Shown: in pieces, positions 1 to 7,519 of the stretch
How positions within the stretch are numbered: position 1 is the first letter of the stretch
How the letters are laid out: each line of letters begins with the position of its first letter
Origin: a virus
Direction: 5' to 3' (one strand)
Virus record (IMG/VR): IMGVR_UViG_3300025127_000009
Coordinates: 1-64,000 of that record
Length of the DNA stretch: 64,000 bases
The notes under the pieces: generated by a model
Databases searched by the model: none
What the model was told of the DNA's origin: nothing
Seen by the model: only the letters and a program-made list of their open reading frames with translations
Position numbers and translations under genes: made by a program

Positions 1-32
1 TTAAATTAAACAAAACACTTGGACTTCAACAA

Positions 33-380
33 TTACTCTTCTGTGGTTTCTTTTGGTTGTTTCTTCTTTCTAGTTCTTCTAGTTCTAGTTTTTTTAACAA
101 CTTCTTTTTCAACCTCCGGTTCTGGTTCAGTTTCCTGTGTTACCTCTGGTTCTTCTGGAACTATCTCTTTAAGGGCATTTGGCCTTGGAGGCTTCTGTTC
201 CGGTTCTGGCTGTTCTTCAACTACTGTAACAGGCTCTGGCGATGATACTGGCTCAGGCTCTGTGACCTGAATTGTCTCTTTTTCAACAAGTTTAACTTTG
301 TTTCCAAGGATCGCGGCTCGCTTTTTTGCATATTTGCTCGCATACTTTGCCATTGTTAATCTTTTTCTACGTTTACCCAT
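33..380 (-). CDS. Basic, Pro/Glu-rich small phage protein
   Basis: A 115-residue protein that I do not recognise. The ATG at 380 follows an AAGGAG ribosome binding site at ideal spacing. The first 30 residues are strongly basic (many Lys and Arg), the middle is a low-complexity run of Pro-Glu-Pro and Val-Glu repeats, and the last 25 residues return to a dense Lys/Arg/Thr patch before an acidic end. This two-ended basic layout would suit binding to nucleic acid or to an acidic protein surface, but that is inference. It is the last gene of the head cluster in the window and sits beyond the terminator at 437-462, so it is probably made from read-through or its own promoter. No membrane segment or signal peptide is visible. 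Confidence 0.75.
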   Translation of the reverse strand: MGKRRKRLTMAKYASKYAKKRAAILGNKVKLVEKETIQVTEPEPVSSPEPVTVVEEQPEPEQKPPRPNALKEIVPEEPEVTQETEPEPEVEKEVVKKTRTRRTRKKKQPKETTEE

Positions 381-436
381 CTCAAACTCCTTTAAACTAA
401 AACGATTGTATCTTTAATTAGTTTTAAAATAAAGAA

Positions 437-462
437 AACCCCACTCCAAAAGGAGTAGGGTA
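437..462 (-). terminator. Rho-independent terminator after the 141-aa decoration-candidate gene
   Basis: Read on the minus strand this is a stem of about ten base pairs (ACTCC paired with GGAGT plus an outer CCC/GGG part, one internal mismatch), a TTTT loop, and a T-rich tail (TTTTCTTTATTTT) continuing to about 426. It begins 27 bases past the stop of the gene ending at 489, which places it well to end that transcript. The rest of the 381-488 gap holds only the ribosome binding site of the next gene. Confidence 0.8.
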
Positions 463-488
463 AGTTCTTTGATAAGGCGAGTTAGTTA

Positions 489-914
489 TTAGTCAGAAGT
501 AATAGCACCTGTCGCGTTAGAGACAGAGATACCATACCACTTTGAACCGTCCGAAATCAGTTCTACCTGACATCCGATCTCTCCGGTGTTTGCGGTGAAA
601 ATTATTCGGTCACCAGCGGTGCCGCCATGAGAGTCTTCATTGCCCCCAGCTTCATCTAAAACAATGTTGTGTACATTGTCTCCGTCACCAGCTGTTGCGT
701 CAATGTTCCAAGCACCGCCTGTGTTTTTAGTGCCAAGGACAAACTTTGCCCACCAGCCTTTTCCAGCAGCAGAGGCGTCGGGTAATGTCACAGTGCCTCC
801 AGCAGCTGCGTTTAAAATAAACAATGTTCCACAGTCTGCAACTTCCACAGTTTTTGCACCTGTTAGACTTTCTACTTTCTTCCTATCCGCACTATATCTT
901 CCTAATTTACTCAT
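489..914 (-). CDS. Small head-associated protein, candidate capsid decoration protein
   Basis: A 141-residue protein lying directly after the major capsid gene in transcription order. The ATG at 914 has a GGAG ribosome binding site. The sequence is rich in Gly, Ala, Thr and Asn with alternating hydrophobic residues, as in compact beta-sheet virion proteins, and has no membrane segment or signal peptide. Tryptophans in the middle (GKGWWAKFVLG) and near the end (GSKWYGISV) suggest a small beta-barrel or fibre-tip-like fold. It is bounded by terminators on both sides (996-1023 and 437-462), so it is likely a separate, strongly expressed unit, which suits a protein needed in many copies such as an outer capsid decoration protein. 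That role is inferred from position and composition only. Confidence 0.7.
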   Translation of the reverse strand: MSKLGRYSADRKKVESLTGAKTVEVADCGTLFILNAAAGGTVTLPDASAAGKGWWAKFVLGTKNTGGAWNIDATAGDGDNVHNIVLDEAGGNEDSHGGTAGDRIIFTANTGEIGCQVELISDGSKWYGISVSNATGAITSD

Positions 915-965
915 AATTTATGATCTCCTTTAATTAATAAAGGCATTTCGCCTTACCTTTTATAC

Positions 966-976
966 AATAAATAGTT
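966..976 (-). promoter_or_regulatory. Candidate regulatory motif AACTATTTATT (copy 1)
   Basis: On the minus strand this reads AACTATTTATT, about 50 bases before the ATG at 914 and just past the terminator at 996-1023. The same 11-mer occurs at 3943-3953 before the scaffold gene and at 55570-55580 before the gp6-like gene. A promoter here would explain how the gene at 489-914 is expressed after a strong terminator. The rest of the 915-1045 gap holds only that terminator and the ribosome binding site. Confidence 0.35.
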
Positions 977-995
977 TAACGAAAACCAAACTTAC

Positions 996-1023
996 AAAAA
1001 AAACCCCCCAAAAGAGGGGGGTT
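996..1023 (-). terminator. Strong rho-independent terminator after the major capsid gene
   Basis: On the minus strand: an eight-base-pair stem (AACCCCCC with GGGGGGTT), a six-base loop (TCTTTT) and a run of eight T residues. It starts 23 bases past the capsid stop codon. This is the clearest terminator in the window and should end most transcripts that cross the capsid gene. Confidence 0.9.
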
Positions 1024-1045
1024 AATTTTTAGTTATCGGATGCTA

Positions 1046-2809
1046 TCAACTAGCACCTGCCTCGCCAAGGAGACCGCGAACAATAACAAGACCATACATA
1101 TCAGGTCTAACCATCTTCTTAGCGTAACGGGTCATAACACCCTTACGTGGCACAAAATCCTCTGTGCCGAAGATGGTGGGAGTCACCTGAAGTGGTACGT
1201 ATGGAGCGTAGACAAAACCACTTTCTAAGAAAGAGTTGCCTCTACGACCAACGAGTAGCACGTTGCGTGGGAAGTATGGGTCAACCATGACGTCAAACTT
1301 CTTGCTAAGTGCACCAACCTTCACAGCACCAATGTCACCGCGATCTGCATCAGCAGTCACGCTAGCACGGAAGCCGCTTGTGAACTCAAGAATGTTAGCA
1401 ACTTCTGGGGAGCAGACAACAAAGTTTGCGCCACCGCGAAGTGTCTTTCTGTGGATCTGAGCACTAACATCGTTAATTGTCTCGATAAGTGTCTCGTACC
1501 ACTCGCTAACAGTACCGGTGAAATCAGGTGAAGCGCTAGTAGCGCCAAGTTCAGCACCAGTGCTATCAACGAAAAGACCAGGTGCACGGCTCCAGTAACG
1601 AGTACCAGCCTTAGCACCAATGATCAAATCACCAAGAATTTCCTGATCAATTTCTAGAGCAATCTGCTCAGAAAGAATGCCAGTCAATTCAACCTCTGCA
1701 TCAAGGTTGTGGTATGCGTTGAGATCTTGTCCCAACTCAGGGGTCCACTTAGCCTTGAGTTTCTTGGTCTGCGCGGTAACAGCAATGCTGTCAACCTTGA
1801 TATCAATCTCTGGGATCTTAGTTGAACTAAGTCTCTGAGGAGATCCATCAGCACCAGCACCTTCGAAGCCAACAGTAGATGCCTTAACAACACCAACGTG
1901 ATCGGTTGAAACAAGAGTATCCTTAATTGGGTACTCAATATCAATAGCAGTCTTGTGACTTGGCTGTCTGTTAGTAGCATTAGCAGCGGCTGCTGCACCT
2001 GCTGTATTAACAAACACAAGTCTCAAGTTACCAGAACTGTCAAGATCAGTCAAGCGACGAATCAACTGTACATTGGTACCGGCAGCATTTGTGCCGTCAA
2101 CTGTTATAACTCTTAGTGCTGCAAGCGCATCTTTGTTAAGATCCGCAGGAATTGCAGAAGAAGAAACCAAAATTTGAATAACTCTGTCACCAGTGTTAGC
2201 CAAAATATCGGGATCAAATCTAATTAATTTCTTTTGTGCTTCGGTAAGAGCCGAAACAAGAACACCTGTGTCAGCGCCACCGATGGCCTGACCAACACTA
2301 CCAGCAGCAATTTCGCTGGAGCCTGTTGGGTGCGAATAACCAGTGCCAAGATCATAGAAACCACCAGGGCCACCCTTGGTAAGATCTGCATCAAGGTCAA
2401 CACCACCGGTCAACTGGCGACCGACAACATTACCACCGTAGATGGATGCGTCAGCAACCATACCAGATCTAGTGTCACTGTGTGTGAAATCCAAGAAGAA
2501 AATCAATCCACTTGGAAGACTCATAGGCTGAACGCTTACGAGATCGTTTGCAATCAATCCACCGAAAACACGGCGAACGATTGGGAAAGCAACTGATGCG
2601 AAACCTTCGACATCACCTGCGGACATAGAGGAAGCCTCGCGAAGAAGTTCCTTTGCTTGGTTCTCAAGAAGAACCGACATACCCTGTCTAGCATGATCAT
2701 CCAACCCTTCCAGAAGGCCAGTCTTCTCCCACTTATTGAGGAGTGCTTCGCCTTCCTTCTGGACGTTACGATGAACAATACCTTCAGTTAATTTTTCTAA
2801 TACAGACAT
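1046..2809 (-). CDS. Major capsid protein, T4 gp23-like
   Basis: A 587-residue protein forming the hexamers of the capsid shell. Recognition rests on the N-terminal half: after a charged N-terminal arm comes a segment near residues 75-110 (FPIVRRVFGGLIANDLVSVQ, then PMSLPSGLIFFLDF) typical of gp23-type capsid proteins, and the C-terminal part keeps the HK97-like beta-rich character. It is longer than T4 gp23 (about 521 aa), mainly through an Ala/Thr/Asp-rich stretch around residues 180-300. A Leu-Arg-Glu at residues 56-58 fits the Leu-x-Glu rule of T4-type prohead proteases and may be where the N-terminal arm is removed. The ATG at 2809 has an AGGAGG ribosome binding site. It directly follows the scaffold gene, and a strong terminator lies after it. 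Confidence 0.95.
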   Translation of the reverse strand: MSVLEKLTEGIVHRNVQKEGEALLNKWEKTGLLEGLDDHARQGMSVLLENQAKELLREASSMSAGDVEGFASVAFPIVRRVFGGLIANDLVSVQPMSLPSGLIFFLDFTHSDTRSGMVADASIYGGNVVGRQLTGGVDLDADLTKGGPGGFYDLGTGYSHPTGSSEIAAGSVGQAIGGADTGVLVSALTEAQKKLIRFDPDILANTGDRVIQILVSSSAIPADLNKDALAALRVITVDGTNAAGTNVQLIRRLTDLDSSGNLRLVFVNTAGAAAAANATNRQPSHKTAIDIEYPIKDTLVSTDHVGVVKASTVGFEGAGADGSPQRLSSTKIPEIDIKVDSIAVTAQTKKLKAKWTPELGQDLNAYHNLDAEVELTGILSEQIALEIDQEILGDLIIGAKAGTRYWSRAPGLFVDSTGAELGATSASPDFTGTVSEWYETLIETINDVSAQIHRKTLRGGANFVVCSPEVANILEFTSGFRASVTADADRGDIGAVKVGALSKKFDVMVDPYFPRNVLLVGRRGNSFLESGFVYAPYVPLQVTPTIFGTEDFVPRKGVMTRYAKKMVRPDMYGLVIVRGLLGEAGAS

Positions 2810-2833
2810 TGTGTAATAACCTCCTAAAGTTTT

Positions 2834-3913
2834 TTATTGTTTTGTAATACCAGCAAGTCGCTGCATTCTTTCAGCAAAAATATCTGCTGAAGTTGTTCGC
2901 TTCTCTTCACGGGAACGAACTAACAGGCTTGGTCTTCTGTCTACGGCTTCGCTCAGTGATTCAGGACCAGTCTTCTTAGTATCAGACTGCACTGTGCTTT
3001 GAAGTGTTTCATAGATAACCTTCGCCTCATTTGCATCTTCGGTCTTAGCGATTGCTTCAACAATTTTCTTTTTCTGTCGCTCATTCAGGGAGCCACAACC
3101 TAAAGTCCGATTAATGTATAGTAACTTGGCGTTTGATGTATTGACGACATCAAACTTTTCTTTTAATTCTCCAACTGCGCTTTTATGAGCGTTTAAGTTT
3201 TCAGTTAAAGACAAGTTTTCTTCTTTAAGTAATTTGTTTTTCTTTGTAATCTTTTTGTTTGCCTCTTCTAGTTTCTTGAGGGCAGCACGCATTTCTTCCA
3301 TTTCTTCTTTTACTTTGTCATCTTGCATGCGAGCCAACTCAAGTTCTGCAGCATGCTCAAGTTCTTCATCAGAAATACCTAACCAGCCGCGCTTCTGAGG
3401 TTTAATATCGACCTTAAGAGATTCCAAAACATCTTGCACGATCATGTTTTCAATATCTTGTTCCCATTCGGCAACACCTTCAGTTGTAAGAGAATCAGCG
3501 TCAGCAGAAGATACGATGTCATCAGACATATCAGCAGCAACATCTTCGCTCGGGACCTTTTCTGCCTCCAAAGAATCTAAACCTGCATCGCCTTCTTCTT
3601 GTTCGATCTTTTCAATTCTTCTTTCTAATTCTGTAAGATCTAATGTAATTTTATCAGTTTCGCTAGGAGAAACTTCATCCATCAATTCTTGATCGGCTTT
3701 ATCAGAACCAGTTTGTTCTTCGTTTTCATTGGTACTTTCGTCTCCGCCGAGACCAAGGCCCATATCCAAATCCTCTTCTTGCTCCAGAAGAGTACTAACA
3801 GCCTCTTTAACTTGATCGGAATATTTTTCAATTACCAATTGTTCAGCATTTTTTAATGCAGCATCTCTTAATGCTTTTGCATCAACGATTGCTTGTTCTA
3901 GAAGTGAAGACAT
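2834..3913 (-). CDS. Head scaffolding (prohead core) protein, gp22-like
   Basis: A 359-residue, highly acidic protein immediately upstream of the major capsid gene, the standard place for the T4 gp22-type scaffold. Residues about 45-165 are loaded with Glu and Asp. Residues about 190-260 form a strongly predicted coiled coil of Leu/Lys/Glu heptads (KKLEEANKKITKKNKLLKEE). The C-terminal part is basic and helical, which in this class contacts the inner capsid face. Such proteins build the core around which the shell assembles and are then cut up by the prohead protease (gene at 7516-8118). The ATG at 3913 has an AAGGGG ribosome binding site. The call rests on position, composition and coiled coil rather than on strong sequence identity. 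Confidence 0.85.
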   Translation of the reverse strand: MSSLLEQAIVDAKALRDAALKNAEQLVIEKYSDQVKEAVSTLLEQEEDLDMGLGLGGDESTNENEEQTGSDKADQELMDEVSPSETDKITLDLTELERRIEKIEQEEGDAGLDSLEAEKVPSEDVAADMSDDIVSSADADSLTTEGVAEWEQDIENMIVQDVLESLKVDIKPQKRGWLGISDEELEHAAELELARMQDDKVKEEMEEMRAALKKLEEANKKITKKNKLLKEENLSLTENLNAHKSAVGELKEKFDVVNTSNAKLLYINRTLGCGSLNERQKKKIVEAIAKTEDANEAKVIYETLQSTVQSDTKKTGPESLSEAVDRRPSLLVRSREEKRTTSADIFAERMQRLAGITKQ

Positions 3914-3942
3914 AAGTAACCCCTTATATATTTAAACTCACT

Positions 3943-3953
3943 AATAAATAGTT
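3943..3953 (-). promoter_or_regulatory. Candidate regulatory motif AACTATTTATT (copy 2)
   Basis: The minus-strand 11-mer AACTATTTATT lies 30 bases before the scaffold start codon, in an 85-base AT-rich gap. The extended match TAACTATTTATTAGTGAG differs by one base from the copy at 55570-55580. Distance to the gene would suit a phage late promoter -10 element, but the motif is not the T4 late consensus TATAAATA. Confidence 0.4.
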
Positions 3954-3965
3954 AAATATATTTCT

Positions 3966-3995
3966 AAAAACCATAATTTTATTAATGTGGTTTTT
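3966..3995 (-). terminator. Possible weak terminator after the 729-aa gene
   Basis: The minus strand shows a weak hairpin (AAAAACCA paired with TGGTTTTT, extended by two more pairs) starting about four bases past the stop codon at 3999. The T residues lie within the 3' arm of the stem rather than in a separate tail, so termination here is uncertain. Confidence 0.35.
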
Positions 3996-3998
3996 TGA

Positions 3999-6188
3999 TT
4001 ACTTATTAAACAAATATGCTAAATCTTTCCACTCTTTTACTGCTTTTTTCTGGCGCTTCGGTTTAGCAGCAGGAGGGGGCACATCTCCCCTAACTAGACC
4101 ATATTCTTTAAACGCTCTTAGTATAGCAAAGAGTGCTTCCTGATTCTTTGCAGTCTCAGGAAGACCTGCTTTCTTAAGTTGAGATGCTAATGTTTTGCTT
4201 ACTACTTTCCAAGTAAGTTTTTTGATTTTCTGTGAGTCTCTTGGCTCTCTATTAATTCTTGGTAGAATCTTTTCAATTGTTTGGTCAATAGCAGTTGACA
4301 ACTTTTTATTAAGTCTAGAACCTTTTATGACTCCTGCTCTTCTTAATTGTTTGGCTGCCGCTCTGAAAATACTAGCATCTACAGTTATAAGCGGATCTAC
4401 CACCTGTTTGCTTCTTCTGTTTGCTTTCTTGAAAGCGGTAGCAAGATCAGTGTCTGACATGTTTTTAACTTTATCAATTCTATCATCTTTAAACTTGCGA
4501 CTTAGATCATCTGTTGATGGTTCAGTATTGCCGCCGACAACGCCCTGATCCTGCGCAGCCTTTTGTATCTTTCTGTCTCGGTCCCTGCCCTTGTCTGATC
4601 TAGCAGTAGAGGGATGAAACTTTAAACCATCGTCATCTAATCTGACTAAAATAGGTCTAGTGTTAGCCTTGTCTTCTGGTTCTGGCTCTTCTTCCGCAGT
4701 CTCAGCAGGAGGAATTTCTGGCTCTGGCAAGGGTTGTAACTTTTGAAACAAATCATTTAGTTTTTGTGCTCTAGATGATTTTTCTCCCTTTAATCTTGCC
4801 AACTTGACTCCTAGCGCTGCAGCAGTTAAGCCAACTCCAATGGCACCTAAAGCACCAGAACCAACAAGCGCGGTGCCTGCACCAATCTTGCTTACGGTGT
4901 ATCCGCCTACAAATTTCGGACCAACCTTTGTAACGACTGCTTTTGCTGCTACTTGTGCAACACCCTTTGAAATGCCCAGAAGGTTTGTTAGGCCACCTTT
5001 AAAAGTTCCTGCACCTGACGCGCCCTGTGACATCATTTGTGCTAACTGTTGATCTTGGCCTGCAACGTATTGTATAAATTCGCTGGAAGGTGCTTTATTG
5101 TTGACAATTTTAAATATATTCTCTCCCGGATTCTCTTTACCATATTGATACATGTATTCCATCATCTTAGCACCGTCGCCCTTGGATGGCATCATTTGAG
5201 AGATTGCAGATGTAATATCAGATGTTTCAGCGTTTGAAATAGAAGAGATCTTATCTATTTGAGACGTAAAGTCTCCCATTGTTTTGGCCACGCCCGTACC
5301 GGTCGCGTTCCCAAGAGATTTTAAAAGACCAGCAGGAGAAGAAGAAACATCAACCCCCTGTCCCATCACTTGCTGAAAGTCGTCTATTTGTTTAATATTT
5401 TGAACGATCTCTGGCTTACCTAGCCCAGAACTCATTGCCATGAAATGAGCAGCGGTAAACGTACCGCCCAATAATCCTAGTACTGCTGGCAGTGTATTGG
5501 ACTTAAGACCTTTCATCGCTTTGGTTTGCTTAGCACCCTTATCTTGAAATCCAGCACGGGCGCGAGGATCGTCTTCTTCCTGTTCTGCAATAATATCTTG
5601 CACTAAATTAAATCTTGCTATGGGATCTTCGTTTAGCCAATCAACAAAAGTGTGATTTGTGTTTCCAAATTCTTTTTCATAAATTAAATAAAGATTTGAA
5701 AACTGATTCATCTGTTCTTCGTTGAAGTGTTTATATACATCTGCTAATTTTTTATCAGAATAAAATTCAACAAGATCCTTGAGGTCTTGAATCATCTCAT
5801 TTGCCATAGCGACTGGAAGATGTCCCTTCTCTTTCGGGTCTAACTTTGTTGCCTTAACAATGTCTTCATATGCCTGCTCCATTGCTGCTACGCCATTGAA
5901 GAAAACAAACTCGTCCTTCATGTTTGGGAAGCCTTTTAATTCTCCGTCTATTTCTTTCTTGAACGCCTGTAAAAACTTGTTTGACTCTTTATTGAACAAG
6001 TTTGCAATATATTCTTCAGCAGCCTGCTTCTCCATTCTCTTTCTTTTAGAAAACACAGAAATAAGATCGTCCATTGTTCCCAACTTAGCCAAGCCAGATT
6101 TAAAAGAGTTCCAAAGACCCTCATCTAGTTGTTGAAGGTTTTGATATTTATTCCAATTTTCGAAAATTAATTTTGTATCTTTACTCAT
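3999..6188 (-). CDS. Candidate internal head protein with a capsid-targeting-like N terminus
   Basis: A 729-residue protein of unknown function between small head genes and the scaffold. Residues 1-23 form a short amphipathic segment (LIFENWNKYQNLQQ) ending in Leu-Asp-Glu at 21-23, like the capsid-targeting sequences of T4 internal proteins that are clipped after Leu-x-Glu. Residues about 35-200 are charged and helical. A Gly/Ala-rich hydrophobic stretch follows (about 230-250), with a second at about 430-470 (VGSGALGAIGVGLTAAALGV) that could insert in a membrane. The C-terminal 200 residues are basic. These properties would suit a protein packaged with DNA and ejected into the host, but no catalytic domain is recognised. 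The ATG at 6188 lies seven bases after the preceding stop. Confidence 0.65.
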   Translation of the reverse strand: MSKDTKLIFENWNKYQNLQQLDEGLWNSFKSGLAKLGTMDDLISVFSKRKRMEKQAAEEYIANLFNKESNKFLQAFKKEIDGELKGFPNMKDEFVFFNGVAAMEQAYEDIVKATKLDPKEKGHLPVAMANEMIQDLKDLVEFYSDKKLADVYKHFNEEQMNQFSNLYLIYEKEFGNTNHTFVDWLNEDPIARFNLVQDIIAEQEEDDPRARAGFQDKGAKQTKAMKGLKSNTLPAVLGLLGGTFTAAHFMAMSSGLGKPEIVQNIKQIDDFQQVMGQGVDVSSSPAGLLKSLGNATGTGVAKTMGDFTSQIDKISSISNAETSDITSAISQMMPSKGDGAKMMEYMYQYGKENPGENIFKIVNNKAPSSEFIQYVAGQDQQLAQMMSQGASGAGTFKGGLTNLLGISKGVAQVAAKAVVTKVGPKFVGGYTVSKIGAGTALVGSGALGAIGVGLTAAALGVKLARLKGEKSSRAQKLNDLFQKLQPLPEPEIPPAETAEEEPEPEDKANTRPILVRLDDDGLKFHPSTARSDKGRDRDRKIQKAAQDQGVVGGNTEPSTDDLSRKFKDDRIDKVKNMSDTDLATAFKKANRRSKQVVDPLITVDASIFRAAAKQLRRAGVIKGSRLNKKLSTAIDQTIEKILPRINREPRDSQKIKKLTWKVVSKTLASQLKKAGLPETAKNQEALFAILRAFKEYGLVRGDVPPPAAKPKRQKKAVKEWKDLAYLFNK

Positions 6189-6195
6189 TTACTTT

Positions 6196-6366
6196 TTAAT
6201 CCCTTGTTGGATCGGTTCTTAATGAGGACAGGCCAGGGATAATTAGCCTTAATGGTGCAGATGCTAATTCCTTCTTTTTCCTTCTGTCTACAAAGATACC
6301 ATCCTTATTTAATTCTACTATCTCATCTATTACAAAGTTAGGTTTAATGCTGTATTTTCTATTCAC
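6196..6366 (-). CDS. Small basic protein of unknown function, GTG start
   Basis: A 56-residue basic protein. An in-frame TTG exists further upstream at 6393, but the GTG at 6366 is preceded by a GGAGG ribosome binding site six bases away and avoids overlap with the gene ending at 6378, so I take GTG as the start. The protein has many Lys and Arg residues (DRRKKKELASAPLR) and no membrane segment. It sits between two head-cluster genes and may be a head-associated or head-completion factor; nothing in its sequence settles this. Confidence 0.65.
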   Translation of the reverse strand: MNRKYSIKPNFVIDEIVELNKDGIFVDRRKKKELASAPLRLIIPGLSSLRTDPTRD

Positions 6367-6377
6367 AACAAGCCTCC

Positions 6378-6833
6378 TTAGAATGTTGAACAAGCAGCAA
6401 AAATACTAGTGCCGGTGGCGCTACTACAAACAAAAGCAACACGATCAATACCAAGAATTTCATATGTTCTATATTCTCTCTCGTCAGGTGTAATGTCAGC
6501 AGCGTCTGCGTGCCCACTATCTGCTGGAGCGGGGATAGTTACAGCCGTGGGTGCCGCGTTAGCACCGACCTGACTAAAAGATTGTGGAAGTTCAAACCAT
6601 CGCTGAAAAGCGTGAGTATATCCGTATACCTTTACAGTTCCTGGCGCTGCACTGTGAGCGTCTTCTGTTAGAACATGCAGATATCTTTGGTTTTCGGTTG
6701 CGTACCCTGTTGTTGTGGCTGTTATACCTAACAAGTCAGCGGCAGAACTTGCTGTAACAGCGCCGCCTACAACGCCTGTTAAATTTTTTGGACCTCTTGT
6801 GCGGCCCCAACTAGTATTTTTAAAAGTTGTCAT
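6378..6833 (-). CDS. Small probable virion protein of the head cluster
   Basis: A 151-residue protein rich in Ala, Thr, Gly and Ser, with no signal peptide or clear membrane segment. Alternating small and hydrophobic residues suggest a beta-rich fold. The composition resembles the 141-residue protein at 489-914, though I see no convincing alignment between them. The ATG at 6833 has a GGAG ribosome binding site. It lies between the bS21-like gene and a small basic gene inside the head-assembly cluster, so a minor capsid or decoration role is plausible. A C-terminal pair of Cys residues (VAFVCSSATG and AACSTF) is unusual for this protein group. Confidence 0.65.
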   Translation of the reverse strand: MTTFKNTSWGRTRGPKNLTGVVGGAVTASSAADLLGITATTTGYATENQRYLHVLTEDAHSAAPGTVKVYGYTHAFQRWFELPQSFSQVGANAAPTAVTIPAPADSGHADAADITPDEREYRTYEILGIDRVAFVCSSATGTSIFAACSTF

Positions 6834-6858
6834 CCTAAATCTCCTTAACTAAGTATAA

Positions 6859-7083
6859 CTAGTCTTTAAATTGGTCTAAATACTTTCTAGTTGCTTCTTG
6901 CGCCAATCTCTTTCTTCTTAACTTTTTAAGTTTTCTTTTTTCTGATTTAGAGATGAATCTTTGGCGCTTCTTGTACAATTCTATGATTCCACTCTTTTTA
7001 GTTTTCTTAATGAATCTTCTGACCATTCTCATTTGATCTTCATTTCTACGTGACTCAACTCCAAAATTAACTGCCTTGCTCAT
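6859..7083 (-). CDS. Ribosomal protein bS21-like
   Basis: A 74-residue, extremely basic protein. Residues 10-60 match the layout of bacterial ribosomal protein bS21: a short N-terminal strand, then VRRFIKKTKKSGIIELYKKR corresponding to the conserved Arg-Arg-Phe-Lys...Gly-Ile/Val...Arg-Arg segment, then a Lys/Arg-rich helix (SEKRKLKKLRRKRLAQE). Length and charge also fit bS21 (about 70 aa). In bacteria bS21 sits on the 30S platform next to the anti-Shine-Dalgarno end of 16S rRNA and helps initiation; phage copies are thought to exchange onto host ribosomes and favour phage messages. The ATG at 7083 has an AAGGAA ribosome binding site. It lies inside the head operon. The alternative is an unrelated basic DNA-binding protein. 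Confidence 0.75.
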   Translation of the reverse strand: MSKAVNFGVESRRNEDQMRMVRRFIKKTKKSGIIELYKKRQRFISKSEKRKLKKLRRKRLAQEATRKYLDQFKD

Positions 7084-7093
7084 TTTTATTCCT

Positions 7094-7519
7094 TTACTTT
7101 AAAGCATTCCACTTACTGCCAAACAAACCAACTAAACTGTCTATATCCACTCCCTTATCTCTAGGATCTATATTTGCCAATGGAGAGGCGGAAGGAGCAT
7201 TGTTTGGATTACCGCCTTTACTTAAAGGTTCCGTACCTTCAAATACATTAACGCCTCCTAAGTTAGCGTAACCTGATTCAGCAATGGCTGAAAGCATTTT
7301 GTTTTTTGTTTCGTTAACTGCTTTGTGTGCTGCAGCATTGCGCCTTTCTACTTTTGGCTCTGGCGCTTTAGTTTCAACAATTCTATCTGCACCCATCCCT
7401 ACGACAATTTCTGCAACAAGTGTTGAAAGCACACCTTCCTCAAATATTGCCTCTCTAATACATTCCTTGACTACGGGTTTTAAAATAGTTTTTAACTTTT
7501 CTATTTCTTTTTTATTCAT
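7094..7519 (-). CDS. Prohead core-type protein next to the protease
   Basis: A 141-residue protein whose ATG overlaps the stop of the prohead protease gene by four bases (ATGA), with a GAGGAA ribosome binding site inside that gene. Residues 1-50 are a charged amphipathic helix region (KIEKLKTILKPVVKECIREA-like pattern), the middle is Pro/Lys-rich and mobile, and the C-terminal third is Asn/Pro/Gly-rich with a conserved-looking end (NIDPRDKGVDIDSLVGLFG). Such short proteins near the protease are common in T4-like head clusters and may be minor core components. That role rests on location; I do not recognise a named family. Confidence 0.65.
   Translation of the reverse strand: MNKKEIEKLKTILKPVVKECIREAIFEEGVLSTLVAEIVVGMGADRIVETKAPEPKVERRNAAAHKAVNETKNKMLSAIAESGYANLGGVNVFEGTEPLSKGGNPNNAPSASPLANIDPRDKGVDIDSLVGLFGSKWNALK

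Noticed and set aside
33-270. Plus-strand Ser/Gly-rich frame at the left edge
   Set aside because: It is the antisense of the Pro/Glu repeat region of the 115-aa gene and has no ribosome binding site.
6367-6393. TTG start giving a 65-aa version of the small basic protein
   Set aside because: The GGAGG site lies inside that stretch and points to the GTG at 6366.
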